Of a stretch of 8,782 nt of DNA, positions 1 through 6,832 are shown in pieces. The DNA lies in the NCBI GenBank assembly GCA_020444985.1, contig JAGRHK010000046.1, forward strand, positions 1 to 8,782, in the 5' to 3' direction. The position numbers were made by a program, and so were the translations under genes. The stretch is from Candidatus Competibacteraceae bacterium. Its GTDB lineage: Bacteria > Pseudomonadota > Gammaproteobacteria > Competibacterales > Competibacteraceae. The notes below the pieces were generated by a model. The model saw only the letters and a list, made by a program, of their open reading frames with translations. It did no database searches and was not told the origin of the DNA. Numbering within the stretch: position 1 is the first letter of the stretch; each line of letters opens with the position of its first letter.

Positions 1-1038
1 CATTCGCTGATGGGCAAGGGCGTATTGCCGGATGATCATGATTTAGTGCTGGGGATGACCGGTTTCTGGGGTACGCAGTTGGTCAACGACAAATGCCGTA
101 CTGCCGATTATGTGTTTGGCGTCGGCACCCGCTTCGCCGAAGCCGATTGCAGTTCCTGGGAAGACAAATACACCTTCAGTTTCCCCCCCACGAAACTGAT
201 CCACATCGACATCGATCCTGCCGAAATCGGCCGCAACTACCCGGTCGAAATCGGTGCGGTAGCCGATCTGAAACCGGCACTGCAAACCCTGAATCGCATC
301 GCCCGCGAGCTGTTGCCGCAACCCCGCCGCAACGCAGCGCTACGCGAGGAGATTGCCGCTTTCCGCAAGAATTTCGTAGCGGGCAATCAGCAGTTCGTCA
401 CCAGCGACAGTTTCCCGATGATGCCAGAACGCATCCTCGCGGAAGTGCGCGAAGTGCTGCCACATGATGCCTTCATCACCACCGACGTGGGTTGGAACAA
501 AAACGGTGTCGGCCAGCAATTCCCGATTTACACCCCCGGCAGCATTCTGACTCCTGGCGGTTATGCCACCATGGGCTTTGGTGCACCCGCCGCACTGGGC
601 ACCAAAGTAGCTTGCCCTGACCGCGTGGTAGTCGCCTTGGTCGGCGATGGTGGTTTTGGCCAGAACCCGGCACTGCTGGCCACGGCAGTGGAAGAGAATA
701 TCCCGGTGGTGTGGGTGGTGATGAACAACTTCGCCTTCGGCACCATCGCCGGATTGCAGAAGGCGCATTACGGCACCACCCTCGGTACCATATTCCGTAA
801 GGACGGCAAGCCCTATCAAGCCGATTTCGCCGCCGTGGCACGCGCTTATGGTGCGGAAGGGGTAAAAATCGAGTCCGCCGATCAATTCAAGGGCGTCCTG
901 GAACAAGCGGTGCGTTCTGGCAAGCCCTTCGTGATCGATGTGGCGATGAAGAACAATCCGGTACCCACCACTGGCCATTGGAATATTCTCGATATCTATT
1001 CGCCAGATGGTTACGTTTCCCACGTCAGTACCGACTAA
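1..1038 (+). CDS. Acetolactate synthase-like thiamine diphosphate enzyme, 5' partial
   Basis: The frame is open from base 1; His-Ser-Leu-Met-Gly-Lys-Gly matches the middle of acetolactate synthase-type proteins, so the ATG at base 10 is internal and roughly the first 200 residues (PYR domain with the catalytic Glu) lie outside the window. Numbering from that Met, residues 1-100 are the central domain, with FGVGTRF at 36-42 and LIHIDIDPAEIGRN at 63-76. Residues 135-330 are the ThDP-binding PP domain, where GDG at 212-214 and NN at 239-240 form the Mg/ThDP motif. The family carries out decarboxylation, carboligation or C-C cleavage on 2-oxo acids and diketones in the cytosol. No regulatory subunit gene follows, and the neighbours are transport and catabolic genes, which argues against biosynthetic IlvB. 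Candidates are a 2-oxo acid decarboxylase or a cyclic-dione hydrolase; the substrate cannot be read from this part. The family assignment is firm, the reaction open. Confidence 0.88.
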   Translation, partial: HSLMGKGVLPDDHDLVLGMTGFWGTQLVNDKCRTADYVFGVGTRFAEADCSSWEDKYTFSFPPTKLIHIDIDPAEIGRNYPVEIGAVADLKPALQTLNRIARELLPQPRRNAALREEIAAFRKNFVAGNQQFVTSDSFPMMPERILAEVREVLPHDAFITTDVGWNKNGVGQQFPIYTPGSILTPGGYATMGFGAPAALGTKVACPDRVVVALVGDGGFGQNPALLATAVEENIPVVWVVMNNFAFGTIAGLQKAHYGTTLGTIFRKDGKPYQADFAAVARAYGAEGVKIESADQFKGVLEQAVRSGKPFVIDVAMKNNPVPTTGHWNILDIYSPDGYVSHVSTD

Positions 1039-1049
1039 GCTTTTCCCTA

Positions 1050-1075
1050 AACGGCGCTTGAATGCGCCGTTATTT
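1050..1075 (+). terminator. Hairpin after the ThDP enzyme gene, probable weak intrinsic terminator
   Basis: AACGGCGC (1050-1057) pairs perfectly with GCGCCGTT (1064-1071) around a 6-base loop, starting 12 bases after the stop codon. The following bases (ATTTG) are only a short T run, so termination may be partial and read-through into the transporter genes is possible. Confidence 0.55.
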
Positions 1076-1129
1076 GTCCACTACATCCATTAGTCACACC
1101 CGACAACAACAACTCGATGATCGCTTCGA

Positions 1130-1151
1130 GGCGGTGCTTACAGGCACCGCC
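1130..1151. promoter_or_regulatory. Inverted repeat GGCGGTGC/GCACCGCC in the leader of the TRAP operon
   Basis: GGCGGTGC at 1130-1137 is perfectly complementary to GCACCGCC at 1144-1151 with a 6-base spacer. No T tract follows (GTGAAAAAC), so it is not a standard terminator. It sits in the 200-bp gap upstream of dctQ and could be a leader RNA hairpin or a protein-binding dyad. I see no convincing -35/-10 pair here. Confidence 0.4.
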
Positions 1152-1183
1152 GTGAAAAACGAGATACAACAACAATTCATCAT

Positions 1184-1226
1184 GCTTTGAAACTCGGTGC
1201 GTCCATTGTCCACTGCGTTTCAAAGC
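1184..1226. promoter_or_regulatory. Perfect 10-bp inverted repeat just upstream of the dctQ ribosome binding site
   Basis: GCTTTGAAAC (1184-1193) and GTTTCAAAGC (1217-1226) are exact inverted copies with a 23-base spacer, so the arm centres lie 33 bp apart, about three helical turns. The right arm ends four bases before the AGGAGG at 1230-1235. It could be a paired operator for a dimeric or tetrameric regulator of the uptake operon, or an RNA stem affecting initiation at dctQ. The repeat is seen directly; its function is inferred from position. Confidence 0.5.
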
Positions 1227-1239
1227 CAAAGGAGGTTGC

Positions 1240-1818
1240 ATGACAACCGCTGCGAGCACGGGCGTCATCACCACGGTGATGGACGGCTATTTCAAATTCC
1301 TCAAAATCGTCATCGCCATTTGCCTGTTGGTAATGGTGGTATTGGTGTTCGGTAACGTGGTACTGCGTTACGCCTTCAATAGCGGGATCTCCCTGTCAGA
1401 AGAACTTTCACGCTGGTTTTTCGTGTGGATGACCTTTATCGGTGGCCTGGTCGGTCTGCACGAACGCAGCCATCTCGGCTTCGACATGTTTGTCAATCAC
1501 CTGGGGGCTGTCGGTAGAAAAATCTGTCTGATCCTATCCTTGGGACTGATGATCTATTGCTGCCTAGTGCTACTCAAAGGCAGTTGGGCGCAGACGGTCA
1601 TCAACCTGGATGTGCGCGCTCCGACCTCGGGATTGTCGATGGCATTCATCTACGGCATGGGCGTGTTTTTCGCCATCAATGCCTTGGTGGTGCTGCTGCT
1701 CGATCTCTATCGCGCCCTGTTCGGTCGGATGACGGAAGCCGAATTGGTCATGGTCAGAGAAACCCAGGATCAACCAGAAGAATTGCCGCACGACGACACA
1801 GACAATAAAAATACCTAA
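1240..1818 (+). CDS. dctQ: TRAP transporter small membrane subunit (DctQ family)
   Basis: This 192-residue inner-membrane protein is the small subunit of a tripartite ATP-independent periplasmic transporter, which pairs with DctM to drive Na+-coupled uptake of organic acids delivered by the binding protein. Four hydrophobic segments are visible at about 20-42, 59-74, 94-113 and 132-156. The family signature SEELSRWFFVWMTFIGG runs from residue 53, followed by H74 and an H-x-G-x-D element at 78-82. The C-terminal 25 residues are acidic and polar and probably cytosolic. The ATG at 1240 is preceded by AGGAGG (1230-1235) with a short 4-base spacing. dctM follows after 15 bases, so the two are co-transcribed. 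The leader contains two perfect inverted repeats, suggesting regulation at this point. Family assignment is secure; the substrate is not readable from this subunit. Confidence 0.93.
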   Translation: MTTAASTGVITTVMDGYFKFLKIVIAICLLVMVVLVFGNVVLRYAFNSGISLSEELSRWFFVWMTFIGGLVGLHERSHLGFDMFVNHLGAVGRKICLILSLGLMIYCCLVLLKGSWAQTVINLDVRAPTSGLSMAFIYGMGVFFAINALVVLLLDLYRALFGRMTEAELVMVRETQDQPEELPHDDTDNKNT

Positions 1819-1833
1819 GCCGGGAGGATCGCC

Positions 1834-3114
1834 ATGACCATTATTGTTTTCCTTTGCGTGTTGCTCGGCACGATGTTGCTGGGTGTGCCCATCGCCTTTG
1901 CTTTGCTGCTAAGCGGCTTGGCGCTGATGGTGCACATGGACATGTTCGACTCGCAGATTCTGGCGCAGAATCTGATCAACGGCGTGGACAGCTTCCCGCT
2001 GATGGCGGTGCCATTTTTCATGCTGGCCGGGGTGGTGATGAATGTCGGCGGCCTATCCCGGCGCATCGTCAATCTGGCGATGGCGTTGGTGGGCCATGTG
2101 CGCGGTGGCTTGGGCTATGTAGCGATCATGGCCTCGGTGATCATGGCTTCACTGTCGGGTTCGGCGGTGGCCGATGCCGCAGCACTGGGCGCACTGCTGA
2201 TTCCGATGATGGCAGCCAGCGGCCACAATCTGGGACGCTCCTGCGGCCTGATCGCGGCGGGCGGCATCATCGGTCCCATTATCCCACCCAGCATCGGTTT
2301 CATCGTATTTGGCGTCGCCACTGGCGAGTCGATTTCCAAACTGTTCCTGGCGGGCATCTTCCCGGGCGTGCTGCTGGGCGCTGCGCTGGTTTCCACCTGG
2401 TGGTTCGTAGCACGGCGAGAAAACCTCGAACCGCCACCGAAAAAATCGCGCCAGGAAGTGATGGCAACTTTGATCGATGGTATTTGGGCTTTGATACTGC
2501 CATTCATCATTATCTTCGGCCTGAAATTTGGCATTTTCACCCCGACCGAAGCGGGCGTAGTCGCTGCGGTGTATTCGCTGTTCGTGGCGGTCTTCATCTA
2601 CCGCGAGTTGAAACCGAAAGACTTGGTACACGTCTTCATAGCTGCCGCTTCGACTACGGCAGTGGTGATGTTTCTGATCGGCGCAGCGATGGTATCGGCC
2701 TGGATGATTACCGTTGCCGACCTACCCGGTCAATTGATCGAGTGGCTCGAACCGATGATGGACAGCCCACGGCTGTTGGTCGGGATCATCATGCTCGTAG
2801 TAGTGGCGGTCGGTATGAGCATGGATATGACGCCGATCATCCTGATTCTGGCTCCAGTGCTGACGCCATTGGTCAAAGAAGCGGGTGTCGATCCGATCTA
2901 TTTCGGGGTGGTATTCATCATCAATACCGCTATTGGCTTGATTACTCCCCCGGTGGGCACCGTACTGAACGTGGTTGCAGGGGTCGGAAAGGTCAAGATG
3001 GATGTACTGGTCAAGGGTCTGTGGCCATTTATCCTGGCCGAACTGGTGGTGCTGATCCTGTTGATTCTGTTCCCTGCCATCGTGACCGTGCCAGCCCATT
3101 GGCTTTATAACTAA
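1834..3114 (+). CDS. dctM: TRAP transporter large permease subunit (DctM family)
   Basis: This 426-residue polytopic inner-membrane protein is of normal length for DctM, the subunit that forms the transport pathway. Hydrophobic segments cover nearly the whole chain. Family hallmarks include the N-terminal GVPIAFALLLSG (about 18-29), PLMAVPFFMLAG near 55-66, GPIIPPSIGFIVFGVATGES near 147-166, and the C-terminal repeat-like ITPPVGTVLNV near 370-380. The two PP-containing loops are typical of the paired inverted repeats of this superfamily. GGGAGG at 1822-1827 lies six bases before the ATG. The stop at 3112-3114 abuts the AAGGAG of the next gene, indicating translational coupling with the dehydrogenase. 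Its position beside dctQ and in the same operon as dctP completes the transporter. Confidence 0.95.
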   Translation: MTIIVFLCVLLGTMLLGVPIAFALLLSGLALMVHMDMFDSQILAQNLINGVDSFPLMAVPFFMLAGVVMNVGGLSRRIVNLAMALVGHVRGGLGYVAIMASVIMASLSGSAVADAAALGALLIPMMAASGHNLGRSCGLIAAGGIIGPIIPPSIGFIVFGVATGESISKLFLAGIFPGVLLGAALVSTWWFVARRENLEPPPKKSRQEVMATLIDGIWALILPFIIIFGLKFGIFTPTEAGVVAAVYSLFVAVFIYRELKPKDLVHVFIAAASTTAVVMFLIGAAMVSAWMITVADLPGQLIEWLEPMMDSPRLLVGIIMLVVVAVGMSMDMTPIILILAPVLTPLVKEAGVDPIYFGVVFIINTAIGLITPPVGTVLNVVAGVGKVKMDVLVKGLWPFILAELVVLILLILFPAIVTVPAHWLYN

Positions 3115-3128
3115 AAGGAGAGCTTTTC

Positions 3129-3995
3129 ATGACCGCCCAACAAAGTAGCCGCCCGTCGGTGTTGTGCGGGCTGATCGGTGCTGGTTTGCAACAGTCCCGA
3201 ACGCCCCGCATGCACGAGCAGGAAGGCCAGGAACAGGGACTGCGCTACATCTACAAGACCATTGATCTTGAACTGTTGAATTTGGGATCTGAGGCGCTAC
3301 CCGATCTACTGACTGCCGCCGAGCGGATGGGTTTTTGCGGCCTCAACATCACCCATCCTTGCAAGCAGTTGGTGATCCCGCTGCTGCATGAGCTGTCCGA
3401 AGACGCCAAAGCACTCAATGCGGTCAATACCGTGGTACTCAAAAATGGCCGACGGATCGGCCATAACACCGATTGTTTGGGTTTTGCCGAAGGCTTCCGG
3501 CGTGGCTTGCCGGATGTGGAACGCCGCTACGTGGTGCAGTTGGGCGCGGGGGGCGCGGGGGCGGCGGTCGCTCATGCCGCCTTGCTGCTCAAAGTAGAAA
3601 AGCTGGTTGTGCATGATATCGATCCACTCAAAGCCCAAGAGGTGGTGGATGGTCTCAATGCACACTTCGGTGCAAGACGCGCCGAAGTGTGCACCGATCT
3701 GCAAGCGGCGATGGCGCAAGCCGATGGCCTGATTCATGCCACCCCGGTCGGCATGGCCAGCCATCCGGGCCTGCCGCTGCCCGCCGAATATCTGCACCCC
3801 CAAAAATGGGTGGCGGAAGTCGTGTATTTCCCTCTGGAAACCGAATTGCTGAAAGTCGCTAAGGCCAAAGGCTGCCGTACCGTAAATGGTGGCGGCATGG
3901 CGGTTTACCAGGCGGTGGGTGCGTTTCAATTGTTTACCGGTGTCGAACCGGATGCTGCGCGCATGACCCGCCATTTCGCGTCGATGGGCGCATAA
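3129..3995 (+). CDS. Quinate/shikimate dehydrogenase (AroE/YdiB/QsuD-like), probably NAD-dependent
   Basis: A complete 288-residue member of the shikimate dehydrogenase family, which interconverts quinate and 3-dehydroquinate or shikimate and 3-dehydroshikimate. The N-terminal substrate domain carries SRTP at 23-26; the S-x-T form, rather than S-x-S, is what I associate with catabolic quinate/shikimate dehydrogenases such as Corynebacterium QsuD. NITHPCK at 73-79 supplies the catalytic Lys79, and HNTD at 112-115 the catalytic Asp115. The Rossmann glycine motif GAGGAG is at 139-144. Acidic residues after the next strand (HDID, 162-165), instead of the Arg-containing NADP motif, point to NAD. 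ATPVGM (204-209) and Q261 of YQAV complete the site. AAGGAG at 3115-3120 supports the ATG. The gene lies between dctM and dctP, so its substrate is probably what the transporter imports or a close derivative. A biosynthetic AroE role is unlikely in this context, but a non-shikimate cyclic polyol is possible. Confidence 0.88.
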   Translation: MTAQQSSRPSVLCGLIGAGLQQSRTPRMHEQEGQEQGLRYIYKTIDLELLNLGSEALPDLLTAAERMGFCGLNITHPCKQLVIPLLHELSEDAKALNAVNTVVLKNGRRIGHNTDCLGFAEGFRRGLPDVERRYVVQLGAGGAGAAVAHAALLLKVEKLVVHDIDPLKAQEVVDGLNAHFGARRAEVCTDLQAAMAQADGLIHATPVGMASHPGLPLPAEYLHPQKWVAEVVYFPLETELLKVAKAKGCRTVNGGGMAVYQAVGAFQLFTGVEPDAARMTRHFASMGA

Positions 3996-4026
3996 GGGCA
4001 TTGCCCTGAATCAAAGGAGGTTTTTA

Positions 4027-5055
4027 ATGATAAATAACATAAGAATCAATCAATTAATCTTGAAATTGATCGGGTTGCTGGCGCTATCCATTTGCATCAT
4101 CGGCAACGCCAATGCAGAAATTCGCAAACACCGATTCAAAATTGCGATTGCGGTCAGCGCCGGCACCGCCCATTACGACGGCGGCATCAAGTTCACCGAA
4201 CTCCTAAGCGAGAAAAGCGGTGGCAAGATGAAGGCCAAGCTGTTCGGCGGCGGCGTGCTGGGCAAAGATATCGCTGTCGTATCCTCAATGCAGGGCGGCG
4301 TCATCGCCATGGGCATCATGAATGCCAATCTGTTGACCGGTCTAGTCAAGGATTTTGGGGTATTGGATTTTCCTTTCGCCTTCGCCAATGAAGAAATCGC
4401 CTACAAGGTCTTGGATGGCGAATTTGGCGCCATGCTGAGCGATAAACTGTTGGAAAAAGGACTCATCAGCTTGGGTTACTGGGAAATGGGATATCTGAAC
4501 TATCACACCGGTACTCGCCAAATCAAGAAACTGGAGGATATCGCTGGACTGAAGATCCGGGTGACCGAGACGCCGTTGCAAATCGATTTTCAAAACATGC
4601 TGGGCGCCAATGCGGTACCGATTGCCTATGTCGAACTCTATACCGCACTGGAACAGCACACCGTGGATGGCGGCACTCAGACCTTCATCAATCTGAAAGC
4701 CGCCAAACTCTATGAAGTGCAAAAGTACGTGACCATCACCAACCACATGTATAACCCCCAAATGTTGTTGATGAGTAAGAAGGTCTACGACAAGCTCAAC
4801 GATGACGAAAAGAAGGTCTTGCAGGAAGCTGCCTTGGAGGCACGTGACTACCAGCGCCAGCTCTCGCAGAAATACAGCGCCGAAGCACTGGAATTCCTCA
4901 AGACCAAGCTGGAGGTCAACGCGATGCCGCCAGAAGAATTGGCCAAGATGAAGGAAAAATCGAAACCGTTGATCGAAAAATACAGCAAGGAATACGGTGA
5001 GGAGACGGCTAAAGCGATGTACGAAGCAATTGAAAAAGCCAGTAAAGCGCCTTAA
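4027..5055 (+). CDS. dctP: TRAP transporter periplasmic solute-binding protein (DctP family)
   Basis: This 342-residue binding protein captures the substrate in the periplasm for DctQM. A signal peptide covers residues 1-30: a basic start, hydrophobic core LIGLLALSICIIG and an A-N-A end, with cleavage predicted before Glu31. The mature chain has the DctP-type fold markers: GLKIRVTETP near 174-183 with Arg178 at the usual carboxylate-binding position, GANAVPIAYVELYTALEQ near 193-210, and VDGGTQ at 213-218. The carboxylate-binding Arg implies an organic anion as ligand; which one cannot be read. AGGAGG at 4015-4020 is six bases before the ATG. The signal-peptide region is clearly more AT-rich than its surroundings, with ATA and AGA codons. 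The gene comes last in the transporter set, separated from dctM by the dehydrogenase, an uncommon order that ties that enzyme to the transported compound. Confidence 0.95.
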   Translation: MINNIRINQLILKLIGLLALSICIIGNANAEIRKHRFKIAIAVSAGTAHYDGGIKFTELLSEKSGGKMKAKLFGGGVLGKDIAVVSSMQGGVIAMGIMNANLLTGLVKDFGVLDFPFAFANEEIAYKVLDGEFGAMLSDKLLEKGLISLGYWEMGYLNYHTGTRQIKKLEDIAGLKIRVTETPLQIDFQNMLGANAVPIAYVELYTALEQHTVDGGTQTFINLKAAKLYEVQKYVTITNHMYNPQMLLMSKKVYDKLNDDEKKVLQEAALEARDYQRQLSQKYSAEALEFLKTKLEVNAMPPEELAKMKEKSKPLIEKYSKEYGEETAKAMYEAIEKASKAP

Positions 5056-5060
5056 CGGCC

Positions 5061-5209
5061 TCTCTTTACGATCCGCTCACCTTTAAGGGGTATAAACATT
5101 CCGGCATCGACCGCGATCGGGCATGGACGCCGTGCGCGAATATCTCGAAACCAAGTGCGTCTGGGTATCGACCGACCTGGATGTCGCCAATCCCTTTATT
5201 CACCGCTAA
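5061..5209 (+). pseudogene. Frameshifted 3' remnant of a classical aldehyde dehydrogenase gene
   Basis: Beginning six bases after the dctP stop codon, one frame (5061-5120) reads DPLTFKGYKHSGIDRDR. A second frame (5123-5209) continues with MDAVREYLETKCVWVSTD and ends in NPFIHR and a TAA. Joined, they match the C-terminus of non-acylating NAD(P)+ aldehyde dehydrogenases, whose typical ending is PFGGYKxSGxGR...YxxTKxVW. The frames meet at GATCGGGCATG; adding one G to the G run would restore Asp-Arg-Gly-Met and a continuous frame, so a one-base loss is the simplest explanation. The first 400 or more residues, including the catalytic Cys and Glu, are absent. It is not the start of the downstream acylating dehydrogenase, whose C-terminus is different. 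It probably marks a deletion or gene replacement. A single-base sequencing error could explain the frameshift but not the missing bulk. Confidence 0.75.
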
Positions 5210-5242
5210 TTGTCTTTTTGCTTCACCTTTGCCTACTACTCC

Positions 5243-5248
5243 GAGGAG
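5243..5248 (+). promoter_or_regulatory. Ribosome binding site fixing the acylating aldehyde dehydrogenase start
   Basis: GAGGAG lies nine bases before the ATG at 5258. The in-frame TTG at 5210 would add 16 residues (a phenylalanine- and glutamate-bearing stretch lacking family character) and would start inside the aldehyde dehydrogenase remnant, so 5258 is the better start. Confidence 0.7.
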
Positions 5249-5257
5249 AATCCGAGC

Positions 5258-6694
5258 ATGGCTACCGACAAAAAAGGTCTGACCCCCGAACAGCAGCAGG
5301 AGCTGGACGAAGTATTTGCCCGCGCCAGCAAGGCGCTCGCCATTATCGAAGGCTACGATCAGCAGCGCATCGACCGCTTGTGTCAGGCGGTGGCATGGGC
5401 GGTGTCCAATAAGAAAACCTTTACCCGATTAGTTGAAATGGGCATCAACGAAAGTGGCTTGGGCGATGCCGAAAGCCGCATGGGCAAGCGGATGAAAATT
5501 CGCGGCGTGCTGCGCGATGCGCTACGGCAAAAGAGTGTTGGCATCATCGAAGAAATCCCGGAAAAAGGCATCGTCAAATACGCCAAACCGGTCGGAATCA
5601 TCGCCTGCATCGTGCCGACCACCAACCCGGATTTAACCCCAGCGGGTAATGCGATTTACGGCATCAAAGGCCGCAATGCCGTCGTCTTCTCCCCCCACCC
5701 GCGCTCGAAGAAAACCTCGTTTGAAACCGTGCGGCTGATGCGCGAAGCTCTGGAAAAGGAAGGCGCACCTGCCGACATTCTGCAATGCCTGACCAAGGTC
5801 AACATTCCGATGTCGCAAGCGTTGATGGCGCGTGGCGACTTGATCATCGCCACCGGTGGCCAACCGATGGTGCGCGCGGCCTATAGCTCAGGCACTCCGG
5901 CCTACGGCGTAGGCGCGGGTAATTCGACGATGGTCATCGACGAAACCGCCAATATCCAGGAAGCGGCTCGCAATACCCGTCTTTCCAAGACTTCCGACTT
6001 CGGCTCCGGCTGCTCCGCCGACGGCAATCTGATCATCGAGGAAAGTATTTTCGACAAGCTGCTGGCGCAGTTGCAGACTGAGGGTGGCTATCTGTGCAAC
6101 GACCAGGAAAAAGCCGCACTGCGCAAGGCGATGTGGGACGACGAGAATCACCGCACCTCTGACACCGTCGCCATCGCCCCACAGCAGTTAGCCGAGATTG
6201 CCGGTTTCAGCATTCCTGCCGACCGCAGATTCCTGATCGTCCACGGCGACGGCATTGGCAAGGAACACCTGTATTCCAGCGAAAAGCTGACTACGCTGCT
6301 GGCGGTGTACAAATACAAGGGTTTCGATCAGGCGTTGGAAATGATGCGGGCGGTTTATGAAGTGGGTGGCAAGGGCCATTCCTGCGGCATCTATTCCTTC
6401 AACCAGGACCATATCCACGCCCTGGCGTTGGCGGCGCCGGTATCGCGGATCATGGTGCGCCAACCGCAATCCAAGGCCAACGCCGGTGCCTTCAACAACG
6501 GCATGCCGATGACTTCCAGTCTTGGTTGCGGCACTTGGGGCGGCAATATCATTTCGGAAAACGTCCACCTCAAGCACTACATGAATACCACTTGGGTGTC
6601 GGTGCCGATCCAGGAAGATAAGCCTTCCGACGCTGAGTTGTTCGGTGATTTTTACGATCCCGAACTGGAAGCCGAAGAAACCATCACCACCTGA
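5258..6694 (+). CDS. CoA-acylating aldehyde dehydrogenase (EutE/AdhE-N/SauS-like)
   Basis: A 478-residue cytosolic enzyme expected to oxidise an aldehyde with NAD(P)+ and CoA to an acyl-CoA, or the reverse. Acylating-class features are PTTNP at 120-124, GVGAGN at 217-222, the catalytic Cys252 in GSGCSADGN, an EKLTTLLAVY element with Glu342 as in AdhE, and SLGCGTWGGN at 421-430 followed by ISENVHLKHYMNTTW, close to the AdhE/EutE ending. That last segment recalls the acylating sulfoacetaldehyde dehydrogenase SauS, so a sulfoaldehyde substrate is one option, but no sulfonate-specific gene accompanies it. It is the last gene of the (+) block, about 200 bases after dctP, and ends just before a hairpin repeat. 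An upstream ThDP enzyme could generate its aldehyde. The Cys environment differs from the usual FDN-x-x-x-C (here SDFGSGC), which may reflect substrate range. Class is secure, substrate unknown. Confidence 0.9.
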   Translation: MATDKKGLTPEQQQELDEVFARASKALAIIEGYDQQRIDRLCQAVAWAVSNKKTFTRLVEMGINESGLGDAESRMGKRMKIRGVLRDALRQKSVGIIEEIPEKGIVKYAKPVGIIACIVPTTNPDLTPAGNAIYGIKGRNAVVFSPHPRSKKTSFETVRLMREALEKEGAPADILQCLTKVNIPMSQALMARGDLIIATGGQPMVRAAYSSGTPAYGVGAGNSTMVIDETANIQEAARNTRLSKTSDFGSGCSADGNLIIEESIFDKLLAQLQTEGGYLCNDQEKAALRKAMWDDENHRTSDTVAIAPQQLAEIAGFSIPADRRFLIVHGDGIGKEHLYSSEKLTTLLAVYKYKGFDQALEMMRAVYEVGGKGHSCGIYSFNQDHIHALALAAPVSRIMVRQPQSKANAGAFNNGMPMTSSLGCGTWGGNIISENVHLKHYMNTTWVSVPIQEDKPSDAELFGDFYDPELEAEETITT

Positions 6695-6703
6695 TCGCGT
6701 TGC

Positions 6704-6787
6704 AAATCCCCCCTCCCCCCCTAGTAAGGTACACATTGCGTACCCTACAACTCCCCCCTTTGCAAAAGGGGGGCCGGGGGGGGATTT
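6704..6787. repeat. C-run/G-run inverted repeat, likely dispersed and acting as bidirectional terminator
   Basis: The left arm AAATCCCCCCTCCCCCCC (6704-6721) faces a right arm of CC, eight G and ATTT (6774-6787). Inside, CCCCCCTTT (6753-6761) pairs with AAAGGGGGG (6765-6773) as a compact hairpin, and a smaller GGTAC/GTACC dyad lies at about 6728-6743. The element fills the gap between the convergent acylating dehydrogenase and QuiC-like genes, where a two-way terminator would be expected. It resembles intergenic C-run/G-run repeats I know to be dispersed in many proteobacterial and cyanobacterial genomes. Copy number cannot be judged from one window. Apparent reading frames through it (PPLQKGGRGG) are the usual repeat translation and are not real genes. 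Confidence 0.75.
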
Positions 6788-6832
6788 CACACCAGCAACG
6801 AGACCCAAATCTTCCCGGATTGAACAACCACT

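Noticed and set aside
340..1023. Long antisense reading frame (227 codons) opposite the ThDP gene
   Set aside because: It is rich in His, Gly and Arg without a recognisable domain and mirrors a strongly conserved gene on the other strand.
10..1038. ATG at base 10 as the true start of a short ThDP enzyme
   Set aside because: The frame is open to base 1 and the codons before the ATG continue family-like sequence. The PYR domain would be missing, so the gene is cut by the window edge.
1..1038. Sulfoacetaldehyde acetyltransferase (Xsc), suggested by the SauS-like neighbour
   Set aside because: The C-terminal half does not resemble the Xsc sequence I recall; it follows the acetolactate synthase pattern, and no phosphate acetyltransferase gene is present.
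1854..3110. 418-codon (+) frame overlapping dctM
   Set aside because: It is composed mainly of Arg, Gly, His and Ser, as expected for the shifted frame of a GC-rich membrane-protein gene; dctM explains the region fully.
5123..5209. A 28-codon small protein starting at the ATG at 5123
   Set aside because: There is no ribosome binding site, and the peptide is the C-terminal segment of an aldehyde dehydrogenase whose preceding residues lie in the neighbouring frame.
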